Of a DNA stretch of 64,000 nucleotides, positions 22,014-33,596 are shown one piece after another (the first letter of the stretch is position 1; each line of letters opens with the position of its first letter). The DNA comes from Protula sp. h YS-2021 (lineage: Eukaryota; Annelida; Polychaeta; Sabellida; Serpulidae). The notes under the pieces were generated by a model. It did not search any database, was not told the origin of the DNA, and saw only the letters and a program-made list of their open reading frames with translations. The position numbers and the translations under genes were made by a program. The stretch spans positions 17,111,413 through 17,175,412 of the forward strand of contig OX457029.1 in the NCBI GenBank assembly GCA_949752745.1. The letters run 5' to 3'.

Positions 22014-22779
22014 CTTTTCAGCTACACGTCATACCGGGAGTTTCCGAAAAGAAGCTCCCCCATATAAAAGCCCCGGGGCTCTTATTAGGAAACTGTTTCC
22101 CAATAGAAGCCTCGGAGCTTCTATTTGGAGTTAAAATAAAGACCTAAAATCGTTTCCTAATAACTCGTGTTTACTCGCAATGCAGACACGGTAACTTAAT
22201 CCTTTGATATCAGGCAGCCTCCATACATGTTTCGCGTCGTTGCTTAATCCTGTGATTTGCACAAGACTAACAGACACCCCCTCTCCACTGCCACCTCTAC
22301 TCCGGAATATTACTTTAAATATAACGGGCCGAGTACTGAAACCGGCGGCGTGATGTTGCCTCTCCTTCCCTACAAGTCTTTTTAGACACGGTGCGCTTAA
22401 TCCTTTGATGTGAGGCAAACCCTTAGAAACGTTCTGCGTCGTTGCTTAATCACATGCTTCGCACAAGGCAACCCCCCCCCCCCCACTTTACCAGACTTTT
22501 TTAGTTACTGTTGTTTTTGTTTGTTTTGTTATTTTTTGTGCGGCTATCCGCCGCATGTAGCGCTTTAATAAGAGATTGATGGTAAATGTTCTTTTTTCCA
22601 ATAAAAACTTATCGACAACCCCCACCTCCCCCCATCTAAAAATTACAAGCCCCATGGCTCTAATTACAAAACTGTTTCCTAATAGAAGCCCCGGGGCTTC
22701 TATTTTGGTTTCTAAATGAGCACCTGAAATCGGTGAGTTTCCAAATAGAAGCCCTGGGCTTTTTTCGGAAACCCCTGGT
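22014..22779. mobile_element. 766-bp non-autonomous DNA transposon inserted in the Polinton
   Basis: Flanked by a 9-bp direct duplication AGTGTGCAG (22005-22013 and 22780-22788). Ends contain inverted GTTTCCGAAAAGAAGC (about 22040-22055) and GCTTTTTTCGGAAAC (about 22758-22772). Internal GAAGCCCCGGGGCTTC-type palindromes occur at both ends. An internal direct duplication of about 100 bp shares TTAATCCTTTGAT and GCGTCGTTGCTTAATC (about 22196-22290 and 22393-22490). No coding capacity. The left end has some 18 bp outside the inverted repeat, so the exact left border is uncertain. Confidence 0.7.
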
Positions 22780-22788
22780 AGTGTGCAG

Positions 22789-23480
22789 ACGTGTGGGAAT
22801 ATATTGACATGTGAAGCAAGAATGGATGTTGAAACGTGTTTCAAGAACAAGTAAGTGGACAATATGATAAGTGAACTGGCACGTTTTGGGACTGTTGAGC
22901 AACACCTGGAACATATCGACATCTATTGGGAACTTGCTCATTCCACAGTGAATTTGTCAAACTAGCGTGAGGATTTCATCGAAGAGTGTGTGCTTTTAGA
23001 CATTGTCGGAGTTTGATGTGGAAGCAGCATATCACTTTGCTCGATTTGATCCAAGACTGTTTGATGAAGTGAGAGAGTGGTTAATCTATATTGCAGTATA
23101 ATGGCAGACATTACATTGAGACAATATATTGTACAAAAAGCATATTGCGAAGAAATGTTACCAGCTGTAAAACAATTTGCATGTTTATTATGTCCTGCTT
23201 GTCAACATGAAGAGTGTCAAGAACAAACTTGTCATGCTACATGTGTCTATGCATATTGGAATGAAGCTAAATATTACATGCATTTAGATAAAGTGTTATA
23301 GAATGCAAATCAACGTTGTGAGAAATATGGTGTAGATGCTATTACATTGGATGAACTCAGTCATTGGTTAGTGTCATTGAAGATCAATGGTCTTCAGTTA
23401 TTCACACCATTGTATCTATACTTGATTTGTAAGATATGTTGATTGAGTTAAAAGATATGTTAGTTAAGTTATAAAAACAT
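22789..23480 (+). pseudogene. Polinton gene remnant, cysteine-rich, unidentified
   Basis: Coding-like sequence resumes after the inserted element. The clearest frame (23101-23301, start MADITLRQYIVQKAYCEEML) contains LLCPACQHEECQEQTCHATC, a dense cysteine/histidine cluster. Earlier sequence (22790-23070) is interrupted by several stops. Function unknown. Confidence 0.45.
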
Positions 23481-23540
23481 GTTGGGTGAGTTATAAAATA
23501 AAAATGATATGTTAAGAAGTGCTTATCATTTTGTGTTAAC

Positions 23541-24237
23541 ATGTCGACGTGGAAAGACTACTTAACCAAAATTACCTGGGCAACCCGGGGCATTTGCTGG
23601 TCCTTACAAACTTTATCACATCTTAAGAAAACCTGATCAACCAGTCACTCATTCACAAGTGAAGAAATGGTTACAGGATCAAGATGCATTCAGTTTACTA
23701 CAACCTGTACAATACAGGTTCAAAAGACAACGTGTTATTACACGTGGTATTGATGACATGTGGGATATCGATTTGACTGATATTGGAAACATAGCTCCCT
23801 ATAATCAGGACACTCGCTTTTTACTCATTGTTATTGATGTGTTTTCTAAATATTTGTGGGTGCAGCCAGTACCTAATAAATTACATACCAGCATCATACA
23901 AGCCTTTCAGAATATTTTTCATGAAACACAACGAAGACCGCGAACTCTAAGGTCAGATAAAGGAACTGAATTTAGAAATAGATGGGTACAGGCATTTTTG
24001 AAGAAGGAGGGATTTTATGATTATACCACAAAGAATGAAACCAAACCTAACACTGTTGAGAGAGTCATTCGTACTCTAAAGGGAATGATGTATCGGTATT
24101 TTCTACATAATCAAACTTACCGTTATTTAGACATCCTTCCAGACTTGGTGTATAATTACAACCATAGACCTCATGGTTCTCTTCATAATAAGTATGGTCC
24201 TGCAGATATTCATAAAGAAAACGAATCTAAAGTGTGA
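23541..24237 (+). pseudogene. Polinton integrase (retroviral-type DDE, rve core)
   Basis: The likely start is ATG at 23541 (MSTWKDYL), but a frameshift near 23585 separates it from the long open frame 23659-24237. Catalytic D-D-E residues are visible in MWDIDLTDIG, LRSDKGTEF and NTVERVIRTLK. The core is followed by YNYNHRPHGSL, typical of this family. The enzyme inserts the element into host DNA. A stop at about 24235-24237 cuts it from the chromodomain region. The chemistry-bearing core itself has no internal stop. Confidence 0.88.
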
Positions 24238-24329
24238 GAGTATATGTATGTAGACAAATTGAAATTGAGACCGAAGAAGAAGAAAAAACCGTGCAAATTT
24301 AAAATGGTGATCATGTTCGCATTTCTCAC

Positions 24330-24635
24330 ATGAAATATGTATTTCAACGGGATTATCACATAAAATGGACGCAAGAAGTCTTCATTGTCACACATCGTTG
24401 TAAAAAGCAAGAAATACGTTTGTATCGTGTGAAAGACTTTTTGGATGAAGATATTGATGGACATTTCTATGAGGAAGAACTGCAGAAAGTGACCAGAGAT
24501 ATTGAATCTATCTACAGAATTGAAAATGTCTTGAAAACACGTAAAAGACGAGGTGTAAAAGAATTATTTGTCATGTGGTTAGGTTGGCCAAACAAGTTTA
24601 ACAGTTGGGTGAAAGAAACAGACATTCCAAAATGA
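24330..24635 (+). pseudogene. Polinton integrase C-terminus with chromodomain
   Basis: In a different frame from the integrase core. A chromodomain-like end, YRIENVLKTRKRRGVKELFV then WLGWPNKFNSWVKETDI, shows the aromatic cage-type residues expected (Y, W, W). Its stop overlaps the ATPase start (ATG at 24632), the tight packing typical of virus-like gene clusters. Chromodomain integrases target modified histones (family knowledge). Confidence 0.82.
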
Positions 24636-25281
24636 AGCATCCATTTACATGTTTGGTCTCTGGACCTACAGGCAGTGGTAAAACGTCTCTGGTGAAGGAA
24701 ATTCTAGAACAAAAGTTGATTAAACCCTCTCCGAAAAGCATTTTATGGCTCTATGCAGCAGATCAGCCTTTGTGTAAGGGAATGAAAGGTGTGGAATTTT
24801 ACCAAGGCATTCCAGATGACACTGAAGAACGCTTTAACCCGAAAAAAAACAAACTTACTCATCATTGATGACTTAATGACTAAATGTCATAGTGATGAGC
24901 GTAAAACACGTCTCTTTAGTGTTGGCAGCAGTCATCAAAATCTAAGCATCATTTTTATTCTACATAATTATTCCATCATGGTAAGGAAATGCAAAATATT
25001 AGTTTGAATACACATTACATCATCCTGTTTAAAAATCCTAGAGACAGTCAACAAATTAGTACATTAGCGCGGCAAATGTATCCTCTCAATCAGGTCTCAA
25101 TTTCTAATAGAAGCCTATCAAGATGCTACCAGCAAACCAAATGGTTATTTATTCATTGACTTAAAACCAAAGACAAATGATGAACTACGTATTCGTTACC
25201 AAAAGATACACATTATGTATATATTGATAAAGCGGTGTATGAACAAGAACCAATTCATTTAACCATTCGCAGTCAAGATGT
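24632..25281 (+). pseudogene. Polinton packaging ATPase (FtsK/A32-like)
   Basis: Start ATG at 24632 (MKHPFTCLVSGPTGSGKTSL) puts a Walker A GPTGSGKT at residues 10-17. Walker B LLIIDDLM appears near 24860 but in another frame, because of a shift in the A8 run near 24842. Further shifts occur near 25000 and 25095. This ATPase pumps DNA into capsids (family knowledge). Confidence 0.85.
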
Positions 25282-25575
25282 CTAAACGCATTCGAGCGAA
25301 CCAACCTATTCTTCACTTGCTTGCACGCAGTGGGCCTAAACGACGTAAATCTTTGTTACAGCAAGCTGCTAAGGAGAAATTAATTAGCTTGTTTGAAATT
25401 TGTTTGAATATATTGCGAGGACATTAACTTTAAGCTCAAAAAGGTTTAAGGAATTCAAGCGTGAGATAAGAAGATATCACTTCGAAGAAAAAAGAAGTTG
25501 ATTAATCAGAAAGTAGGATTCATTGGAGCTATTGCTAAATTTGCCTTGCCCTTGTTAGCCCAACTGCTGTTAAAA
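25281..25575 (+). pseudogene. Small basic Polinton protein, broken
   Basis: ATG at about 25280 gives MSKRIRANQPILHLLARSGP followed by a lysine/arginine-rich region. Frames shift within the next 150 bp. A small basic protein at this position, between ATPase and capsid genes, is common in Polintons. Exact role unknown. Confidence 0.5.
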
Positions 25576-25766
25576 TGAAACATACTTTGAAAATGGTCCT
25601 CATTCCTGAATATGAATATAAAATGTTATTAGAAAAGAAAAATGTTGCAAATGAAACAAAAGTGAATAAACTTTTACGTGGGAAACGAACTCGTGAAAAG
25701 GCTTGTTTGGAAATGTCTAAACTTCTTGGTTGTCATTTACGAACAAGTCAATCTCTACAACAATAA
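25575..25766 (+). CDS. Small lysine-rich Polinton protein, unknown
   Basis: Sixty-three codons, MKHTLKMVLIPEYEYKMLLE..., basic with a leucine-rich helix. It may be the N-terminal part of a longer gene truncated by the TAA at 25764, since coding-like sequence continues to about 26000. Confidence 0.4.
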   Translation: MKHTLKMVLIPEYEYKMLLEKKNVANETKVNKLLRGKRTREKACLEMSKLLGCHLRTSQSLQQ

Positions 25767-26011
25767 AAGTATGTTCCATCATCTGAAAAACCAGAAAAGT
25801 TATTTTTAAGCCATATTCCTGTAAAAATAAGATGTACAAGTGCTTGTTGTGAAGGAGAAGTAATAGACAGCAACACTGTAGACCATGTGAAACATTATGT
25901 GAAACATCATGTGAAACATCATGCACGTAGTTGTGAGAATGGCGCGCGCTATACACAAAGTCATGTATATAGGCATCCATTCCGTCAGCGTGCATATACA
26001 ATTTAGTTATT

Positions 26012-26800
26012 ATGGAGTCAACAAGTTTTTACATTACCTTCCCTAGCAATGCTAGCATGAACTATTATCCCAACAACAAGGCTTCCAATTACCAAATTTG
26101 TATGCCTCGAATCATCTATCTGAAAGGAAAATACGAAGTGGCCTTAGCTGAAATTCAATACACACATACATGGTCTACGATGAGGCATAACTTAGACTAT
26201 TATGTGAAATACATTTCGGATTTTACATCTGATGGTGTCTTTAAAACAGTGTATATTGCCCATGGTTACTACAAAACCCCTAGTAAAGTCATTCAAGCGA
26301 TAAATCAAGCCTTTAAAGATGCTTTCAGTACTGATAAATCCAATGTGTCTCCAGTGAGATTAAACTATGATAAAATTACAAGGAAAGTCTCTCTGATGTT
26401 AAAAGATAATTTTGCCTTATCATTTTCCACGGGATTAGGAGAATTGTTAGGATTTACACCACGTATAGCTGATATCAATCAAAGTGAGGCCCGCATATGC
26501 TTGATATTAAACATGGATATTATACACTCTATGTGTACTGCAGTATTTGTGAACCACAGGTTGTTGGAGATTATTATGTTCCTTTCCTACGTTCTGTTCC
26601 TATTAAAGGTGTTGATGGTGAAATTATCATGAAAACTTATGAAGAACCTCATTATGTTCCTGTAAACACATCTAAATTTGACATGATAGAAATGAATATT
26701 AAGGATGACATAGGTCAAAATGTCACATTTCAAACTGGAAAGGTGACCTGTAAACTTCATTTTCGACCATATCGCATATCGCAGCCATTTTCTTCGTCAA
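26012..26800 (+). pseudogene. Polinton minor capsid (penton-like) protein
   Basis: First frame 26012-26632 begins MESTSFYITFPSNASMNYYP and includes YEVALAEIQYTHTW and LGELLGFTP. The C-terminal part is in a second frame from about 26490 (DIKHGYYTLYVYCSICEPQV, VGDYYVPFLRSVP, HYVPVN, GKVTCKLHFRPY). One frameshift near 26480 therefore splits it. Single jelly-roll minor capsid proteins of Polintons have this order of motifs. Structural role in a hypothetical virion. Confidence 0.8.
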
Positions 26801-27007
26801 GTGGGCGGGCAATTACCAGGATTCAAAGGAGCGCGAATCCGATATGTCGATGGTATTGTTTCAATGCTGGGATCATTGGCTCGCAAAGCTATTCCACTAC
26901 TTAAGGCAGGGGCTGAGGTCTTTGCGCCACATCTTAAAAAGGCTGCAAAAGATGTCGCGAAATATGTTACGGGCCGAGTTGCACAGCACAGATTGGTGAT
27001 GTGTTAG
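26801..27007 (+). CDS. Small hydrophobic/glycine-rich Polinton protein
   Basis: Open frame with GGQLPGFKGARIRY near its start and a helix SLARKAIPLLKAGAEVFAPH. It lies between the two capsid genes, as small capsid-associated proteins do in Polintons. The start shown is a GTG; the true ATG is not clear. It could be a cement or membrane-active protein, by analogy only. Confidence 0.5.
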   Translation: MGGQLPGFKGARIRYVDGIVSMLGSLARKAIPLLKAGAEVFAPHLKKAAKDVAKYVTGRVAQHRLVMC

Positions 27008-27029
27008 GAGGACAAAAGAGAGTGCAACC

Positions 27030-28489
27030 GATGAAAAGTGCCAGAGGACGAAAAGCAGCCAGACGGATAACATCAACAAATCATAAAAAAAGATATCGTT
27101 TGAAAATGTCTTTAATTCATAATCATTCTTGTGAATGCAGTCTTTCTCCATTGGAATGGTTTCACGTACCACCAACGCAAACTGCTGTAGAGAGAAGTTA
27201 TAATATAGACTATCAACCACTGACTACCATTAGAGAGGGCGCTCCAATAGAATTTTACATTCCTGCAAGCACAGAATAATATCTAGATTTAAAGAACAGC
27301 AAACTTCACATTGTATGCCGCGTTGCAAAGGGTGATGGAACAGCGTGTGGTGCAGATGATAATGTATCATGCATCAATGATTTGTTTAATGGGTTATGGT
27401 CTAATATTGAATTGCTTCTAAATGATCGATTAGTATCCCATAGTAACAATACCCATGGTTATACCAGCATTATTTCTCACCTCATTCATGACTGGGAAGA
27501 AAGTCTCCATTCTGAGCGCTCTATGCGTCTCATGTATACTGCTATACAAGGATACTGCCGGGTCAATGAGTAGTCATGAGGTGAAAAGAGCTAATCATGA
27601 AAGATATGTATCAGGGTTTCATGTAAATCCTGACGGTGGTGACCTAGCTGAGCAAGGAAATAATGGTTTACATAATCGTTGTTTGCAGACACGTCTCAGC
27701 CGTTATTTTATGCTAACAGGTGCTTTAAGGGTAGATTTGTTTAAGCAGGATCGATATCTTCCTAATGGCATCAATTTGAAATTGCGTTTATATAGACAAA
27801 AAGATGAATATGTATTAATGGCTGCAAATAATACCTATTAGGTAGAAGTGAAAGAGGCGTTTTTAACCATTCGCAAAGTGAGGGTTAGTCCAGGTATTCA
27901 GTTAGGACATACAGATGCATTGATGAAAAGTCCTGCCCAGTTTCTTATTACTATAAAAGAATGTAAAAGTTTGGCCATTCCAGTAGGATTTCAATCTTTT
28001 GTGAAAGATAACATCTTTTTAGGTCAATTACCAAAACGCATTGTTATCCGACTGGTTCATCATCAATCCTTTGGTGGAACAGCATTGAGAAATCCAAACA
28101 ATTTCGAACATTTTGATCTGGACTACATGCAACTGTACACGGATGGTGAACCAGTCCTATCCAAACCTCTCAAGCTTGACATTACGCAGAACAAATATCT
28201 GGACGCTTTTGAAACTCTTTGCAAATGTTTTGATGGATTAAATGTGGAGAAAAATTCCATCATAAAACGGGAAGATTGGCCTAGATGTTATGCTTTATTT
28301 TCTTTTGACTTAACACCTGATTATGATGGTGATGATCATTATCCTCTTATCAATCATGGAAACTTGCGGCTAGAAATGAATTTTGCCATGGCCTTGCAAA
28401 ATACAGTCAATGTCATAGTCTATGCTGAATTTGATAACATTATTGAAATAAATGCAAATCGCAGCATCCAATTCGACTACCAGTCATGA
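27030..28489 (+). pseudogene. Polinton major capsid protein (double jelly roll)
   Basis: Visible motifs are EFYIPASTE near 27260, DLFNGLWSNIELLLNDRLV (27380-27440), DLAEQGNNGLHNR, FMLTGALRVDLFKQD and, in the last open frame (27848-28489), RIVIRLVHHQSFGGTALRNP and NLRLEMNFA. In-frame stops lie at about 27277 and 27839 and a frameshift near 27450. The length (about 480 codons) fits the family. This is the main shell protein in the predicted virion. Confidence 0.8.
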
Positions 28490-28499
28490 GCACGAAGCA

Positions 28500-28922
28500 G
28501 ATCAATGCCATATTGACCCCATGATGTCATGACAAAAGACTTGTTTCAAGGTGTGTTTTATATGTACCAGCTACCATCTTTACAACGCCATGCCTATGTC
28601 ATCAACACAGACGATCATGATGAACCAGGAGAGCATTGGGTCGCAGTGTATTTTGAAAGACCCTGTAGAATATTTTGACTCTTATGGACTTTTACCTCTA
28701 GAGAATCGTTTAGAAAAGTTTTTAAGTAATGACAATATGTATAATTCCGTACCATTACAAACTCTAATATCATCTACATGTGGTTTTTATTGTGTATATT
28801 ATATATTGCATAGAGCTCGAGATCAGAGTATGTTTGATATTGTAAATATATTAAAAAGAAGTGATGGTGATTTTATTGTAAAGGATTTTATATATAGACA
28901 TTATAAACCATTGTTTTATTAA
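28500..28922 (+). pseudogene. Polinton adenain-like cysteine protease
   Basis: The open frame 28551-28922 holds the Cys box STCGFYCVYYIL and the FDSYGLLPLE segment. The histidine box GEHWVAVYF is in another frame near 28630, so a frameshift separates the catalytic His and Cys. Such proteases mature capsid proteins (adenovirus protease family). Confidence 0.82.
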
Positions 28923-29340
28923 TGTTGTATTAGTTATATTAGTTAAGTTGTATTAGTTAAGTTGTTGGTAATTGTTAATTTCATTTATGATAAATAAAAA
29001 AACAAGTTTCATACAACTTTCTTTTTTATTGTGTTATACATTACATACATGTCAAACAATTATCTCACAAACTTTATTTACAAACACATTCAATACATGT
29101 CAATCATTTTTTCAATACATTGATAAATGAATGCCATTTATTACAATCTAAATTAATATATGTATCATAGACATTATACCCACATTTGTAAATGCTATGA
29201 AAACTCACATAACTCACATCACCAAACTTTATAACTTTAACAGTTTCGTGTTCAGACAGTTTCAGTTCATATCCATCTTCATTTTAGTCTATGTCCATCA
29301 CCATAACCCACATAGGATGTGTTAGCTCAATGGACTTGGT
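28923..29340. other. Convergent intergenic region of the Polinton
   Basis: AT-rich sequence between + genes and - genes. AATAAAAAAAC near 28992 could be a polyadenylation signal for the + genes. Unidentified coding-like traces on the minus strand begin about 29130. Confidence 0.45.
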
Positions 29341-29352
29341 GCCAAGCATGAG

Positions 29353-30340
29353 TTATACTCGTTCCTCTTTGAATTCAAGTTTCAAGTTGAATTCAAATTC
29401 AGGTTCTTCCCAATCCAATGCTTGTAACAGTGCATTCCAGTCCACTGTGCTGAGGGTGATGAAGTAGTGTTCTGTAAGCTCTTCATGTTGGCGAAATTGT
29501 ACAAACACCTCTATACAGTTCTTAGTCACAGGCACTTCTAGATCATTTGAGAGTACAAGGAGAAAGCCAGGTATCCTCAGCTTCTCTAGATGATCCTTCA
29601 ACGCGGATCTTTAGGCGATAGTATGATATACTTTCCAAAATGTCTTAGCACAATGTCATCACATGCGTTTCTCATATATGAGAATCCATCTGTAATGAAT
29701 TCATAATCAGATAAAAAGTCCTCCATCTCGTTCAACAGTCAGATCAGCTATTCTTTACATCAAAGTCAATTAATGATGAATATGAAGTATCTGGCACAAA
29801 TCCATCATAATCCTCTGAATAATCCTGTAAATGATTTTTCCAGGATCTAACACGTATGTCAGAATCATGTCCAACCACTAACACTTCAACTTTATTTTCA
29901 AGTTTACGTTCAAACCCAGGTTTAAGCGGTATGTTTTAAAAGTCTTTTTACACTTCAGGTTTAAACCGATAAGAAGAATTTATCATAACTTCATTCCAGT
30001 CATTTACAACGAGGTAAGCAACACCGTTAAACACGAATGCATTCATGATGACACTTCTTTCACCTGCTTTTTCCTTTTTCTATGACGGTTTCTTCCAGAC
30101 CCCTCATTTCTGAGGTACTTGCGAATGTTCACCACTCCTTCATTGCTTTATTTCATAATTTTGATATACTTTCCATTTCCTAGAGAAAGCATTCCCTCCC
30201 ACGACTGTGGTGTTGGTACCGTCACCACTTTCAATTTCTTGGTGGTGGTATTAGCAGGATTTTTCACTTTTAAGTCTTTGACTGCACCAACAAGAGTATC
30301 CATATCCGTTGCAGATCTCTTACGATTCTGATCCATGTTA
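29353..30340 (-). pseudogene. Minus-strand Polinton genes of unknown function
   Basis: Two fragments remain: 29353-29601 (82 codons, acidic, with STVDWNALLQALDWEEPEFE) and 30148-30336 (starts MDQNRKRSATDMDTLVGAVK, with SWEGMLSLGNGKYIKI). Between them the frame is broken repeatedly. Their place, just downstream of the polymerase on its strand, suggests small Polinton accessory genes. I do not recognise them. Confidence 0.45.
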
Positions 30341-30399
30341 ACACTTCAGTGTTCTCACTTCAAATAGCTCTAAAGTTGGAGAGTCTCCCCCTGTTATAA

Positions 30400-33300
30400 T
30401 GTCGTCTTGTAATGTCCATGCGCCAAAGTGGAATAGCCATCATTCAGCACGTATCGCTTGTCATCATATGGGGAGAGAGCTACTTCCTCAACATCTCCGA
30501 GAAAATCTGGTGGTCATGACTTCGAATGATGTGTCCTGTTCGTTTGCCTTTGGTTGAATAAACTGTCTCTATACTGCTTATGTTTCATGCGTCTTTGACA
30601 AGATAAAGTGATGCCTTTAGCCGTATGTTTTTCTTTCCCACCATACATCATACTGTACATTTTCGGTCTAAGTCCAACAAACTCTTCAGTGAGGATGCCT
30701 GCTGTCTCATCCTTCATTTTTCCAAGTACTTTTTTGTTCAAGTTGGAATGTAGGAAATGACCTGATGGATAGTCACTTGTGTCAAACAGGTCAGCATCTT
30801 GCTGCATATCCTTGTGGATATCTTCCGTTTCTATGTCATAACATAGACTGTCAGTGTCCCTGAACAACAACTTGGCGTTGGGATACTTGACCATGATGTA
30901 ATTGTAATGAAAGTCAAACATGAGCACTTTGCTGAGGTCGAGAATGGTGAAGCCGACTTGAATGGGTTTATTCAGAAGCAAATTCACTTTGTGTAAATGT
31001 ACAGCGGTCAAATCTTCGTTGAAAATTCTAAATTTGTGGAAAGAAGGTTTGGCTACAAGTTTCTTGAACCGCTTTTCTTCGTGGACGAGTGCAACATTCA
31101 TTCGCATTCTCACATTTTTCATGGTTTTGCCAAACACAGTGTTATTCATCAGTTTAAAGAAGTCTTTTTCAAACGGGTTCTTGGCCAATTTTCTCTTTTC
31201 CGTATTCAAGGTGATGTATTTCTCCAACCATTTGCTCTGTGCAAACTTGATGGCACGATGCACCTTAGTGAATTTCAACCCTAGTGAAACATACTGCTGT
31301 AAATTCCTATAATGAAACACATATTTCTTCTTGTCAAACAAGTTGGGAATGAGCTTTTCACTAGGTTTGCCTGTCATGTTCAGATCCGTAGCTTCTGACT
31401 GTGCTCAGACAATTCTCCAACGCTGATACTTTTCGGTTCTGGAGCTACTGGGAAGTGATTATGACGATCATGAATTGTATGTGGATATTCTAAATCCACT
31501 TCTAAAATGTATCCAATGTCATCTTCATCCACATTCATGAAGTCGAGAGATTCTGGCTCGCTCACCCACATAAATTCACTTTCTGGCATGCTTTGTGACA
31601 TGGCCCAGCCATACAAGTTGTTTGCGTCCAGGTACACCAGGTAGTTGTTTGGTATCTCAGGATTGCAATCTGCTACGTAGGGGTTATTTGCTTTTGCATA
31701 CTTGTGTGTGATCACAGATATTCCTCCACGTAGACCTTGTTCAACCATTTGGTACATGTCACTGTCATTGATCAATTCCAACTTCACCTTTGTCGCGTTT
31801 AACATAGCATCCCACGACAGTCCTGGCGCTGTATAGTAGTGAGCAGAATCCAATTCATACGTGTTAAGACATACTTGACGAAAGTTTCCAAACACGTCAG
31901 CCATCACTGACACATCTGATTTCAGGTACAGGTCATGGTATTCATTGAATGTAGTACAGTTGAATGCATCCAACACCTTCTGCGCATGAGCATAATCCTC
32001 ATCGCTAATGTCCTCTTCACTAAGCTGACTGTAAAACTTTAGTTGTGTTTCAGCAAACTTAGATGGCTCGTCCACGTAATCGCAGGGGTACACTCCCTTT
32101 CTCGGCAGCAAATATTGTTGGTCACGTCATGTGAGACGTCATGTTGTAGAAGTTATCTTTCCCTTCTACCACAAGGTTGGATACGAACTTCTATAGAGAG
32201 TTACTGATGAACTGAAAGCTGTCTGTAAATTTCAGATTGCTCATGGTGAATGCAATATATTTCTCAATGGTGTTGCAAATGACACTTATCGTTTCGTTTT
32301 TGAATTTCCCAATTTCCTCCATGATTAGATGACTGTCATAGCCTCGTAAATTGTGGAAAAACACAGGGGTGATAAAAGAATCTTTACCCCCCTGCCTATC
32401 CTTTCTAAGTCGGAATTGTAAGTTGCACTCATTATGTGCAGCTCCGCGGTATTTGCCATTGATATGGTTATCGTCTCTCACACGTTCCGCTCCTAGAGGG
32501 TCATGACAAATGTAGCAATCGGTGGCGTTCTTGAAATTCTCTTTGTCTTCACGAGTCATCACCATATTCTTTGGTCACTGTAAACCGCGCACAATACGAT
32601 CACGCTCATTCACCATATGGTCTAAAAAGACTTTCACGGCATTGTCTCCTCGATACACGACTGGTGCACGTATGTCATACTGGCTGACAACCACATAGGT
32701 GAAGCTGTTTGTACGATGATGCTGATACTTCTCTCCTTCTTCATGCTTTTGCGTGAAACATTCAAAGTCGGCATAAATCACAAAATATGCTCACTGTTGT
32801 TTGGCTATATTCTGAAACTTGATAAAAGATTCATTGGGAAATTATAAACGTTGTGCTCCATGCTTGCCACACACTTCACGATGCTTATCTAAAAGATCTT
32901 GTCATTTAAACCCGTGAAGACAGTTGAAACAATAATATGCTGCGTTCTGAAGCTTTGATTGATAGGCCATAAGTCTGCTGAAATTCTTGATGAGGCAGTA
33001 ATGCCTTTTCTTGTCATTGCTAATCAGAAGTAAGTTGATTTCTCTCGCACTGACGTTTCGGCTAAGTTGTATAGGAACAACTACATCTTGTTCATATCCA
33101 AACACATTCATGGACACATCATTCTCCTTTTCAAGCTTTGGAATGTCGGTAATCGGTGTGGGAAATGTCATGCCCTCCACCTTTAATTCTTTCTCAAATG
33201 GTTTGTAATGATTCACGCGATGTGAGTTGTTCTCATGAGGGTGAAGGTGAGCCAATACAGACCATAAGAAACACTTGTTGTCGTCATTCTGAATGTTTAA

Positions 33301-33590
33301 CAGCCTTCGTATTATTCACCTTCTTCGATAGTGGGATAAAACTGTTTGCTTCCAGAGGCGCTGACGTAGCTCTATGTACTTCAATTAACAGTATGTTATC
33401 CAACACCCAGTCAGAGCCTTGTCGCTCATGTTTGTCAAACTTGGTAAACAATTCTTTATAGGCTTCTGGCAAGTCCTGCTAAATATCCGCTTGATTATAT
33501 GCTGCATATGTTGGACTGCTGATAAATGCATTATCCACTTGGTCTGTCATAACACCTTCTGCATTCGCCGAGAGTTTCTTGAAGCGTACA
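30400..33590 (-). pseudogene. Polinton protein-primed family B DNA polymerase
   Basis: Reading the minus strand: an N-terminal region (QGSDWVLDNILLIEV; DKKRHYCLIKNFSRL, then YYCFNCLHGF zinc-like), exonuclease motifs (IYADFECF near 32770; FHNLRGYDSHLI near 32340), polymerase motif A (YLDANNLYGWAMSQ near 31620), motif B (FKLMNNTVFGKTMKN near 31150) and motif C (FRDTDSLCYDIET near 30860). It ends with DHQIFSEML and SP-DDK-type sequence near 30480-30400. Damage: in-frame stops near 32902-32785 and 32573, frameshifts near 33270, 32150 and 31379. Protein-primed replication of the linear element is the known role. Size, about 1,050 codons, fits. Confidence 0.9.
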
Positions 33591-33596
33591 AGGGAA

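Larger units (their letters stand above)
19850..33596. mobile_element. Decayed Polinton/Maverick virus-like transposon
   Basis: The gene set is diagnostic: retrovirus-type integrase with chromodomain, FtsK/A32-like packaging ATPase, minor and major capsid proteins and adenain-type protease on +, and a protein-primed family B DNA polymerase on -. Polintons are self-synthesising DNA transposons related to virophages and adenoviruses (family knowledge). Nearly every gene carries in-frame stops and frameshifts, so the copy is dead. Left and right terminal inverted repeats were not found; the given ends are those of recognisable coding sequence. It is nested with a 766-bp transposon (22014-22779) and bounded on the right by an inverted-repeat element at 33597. 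Confidence 0.88.
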
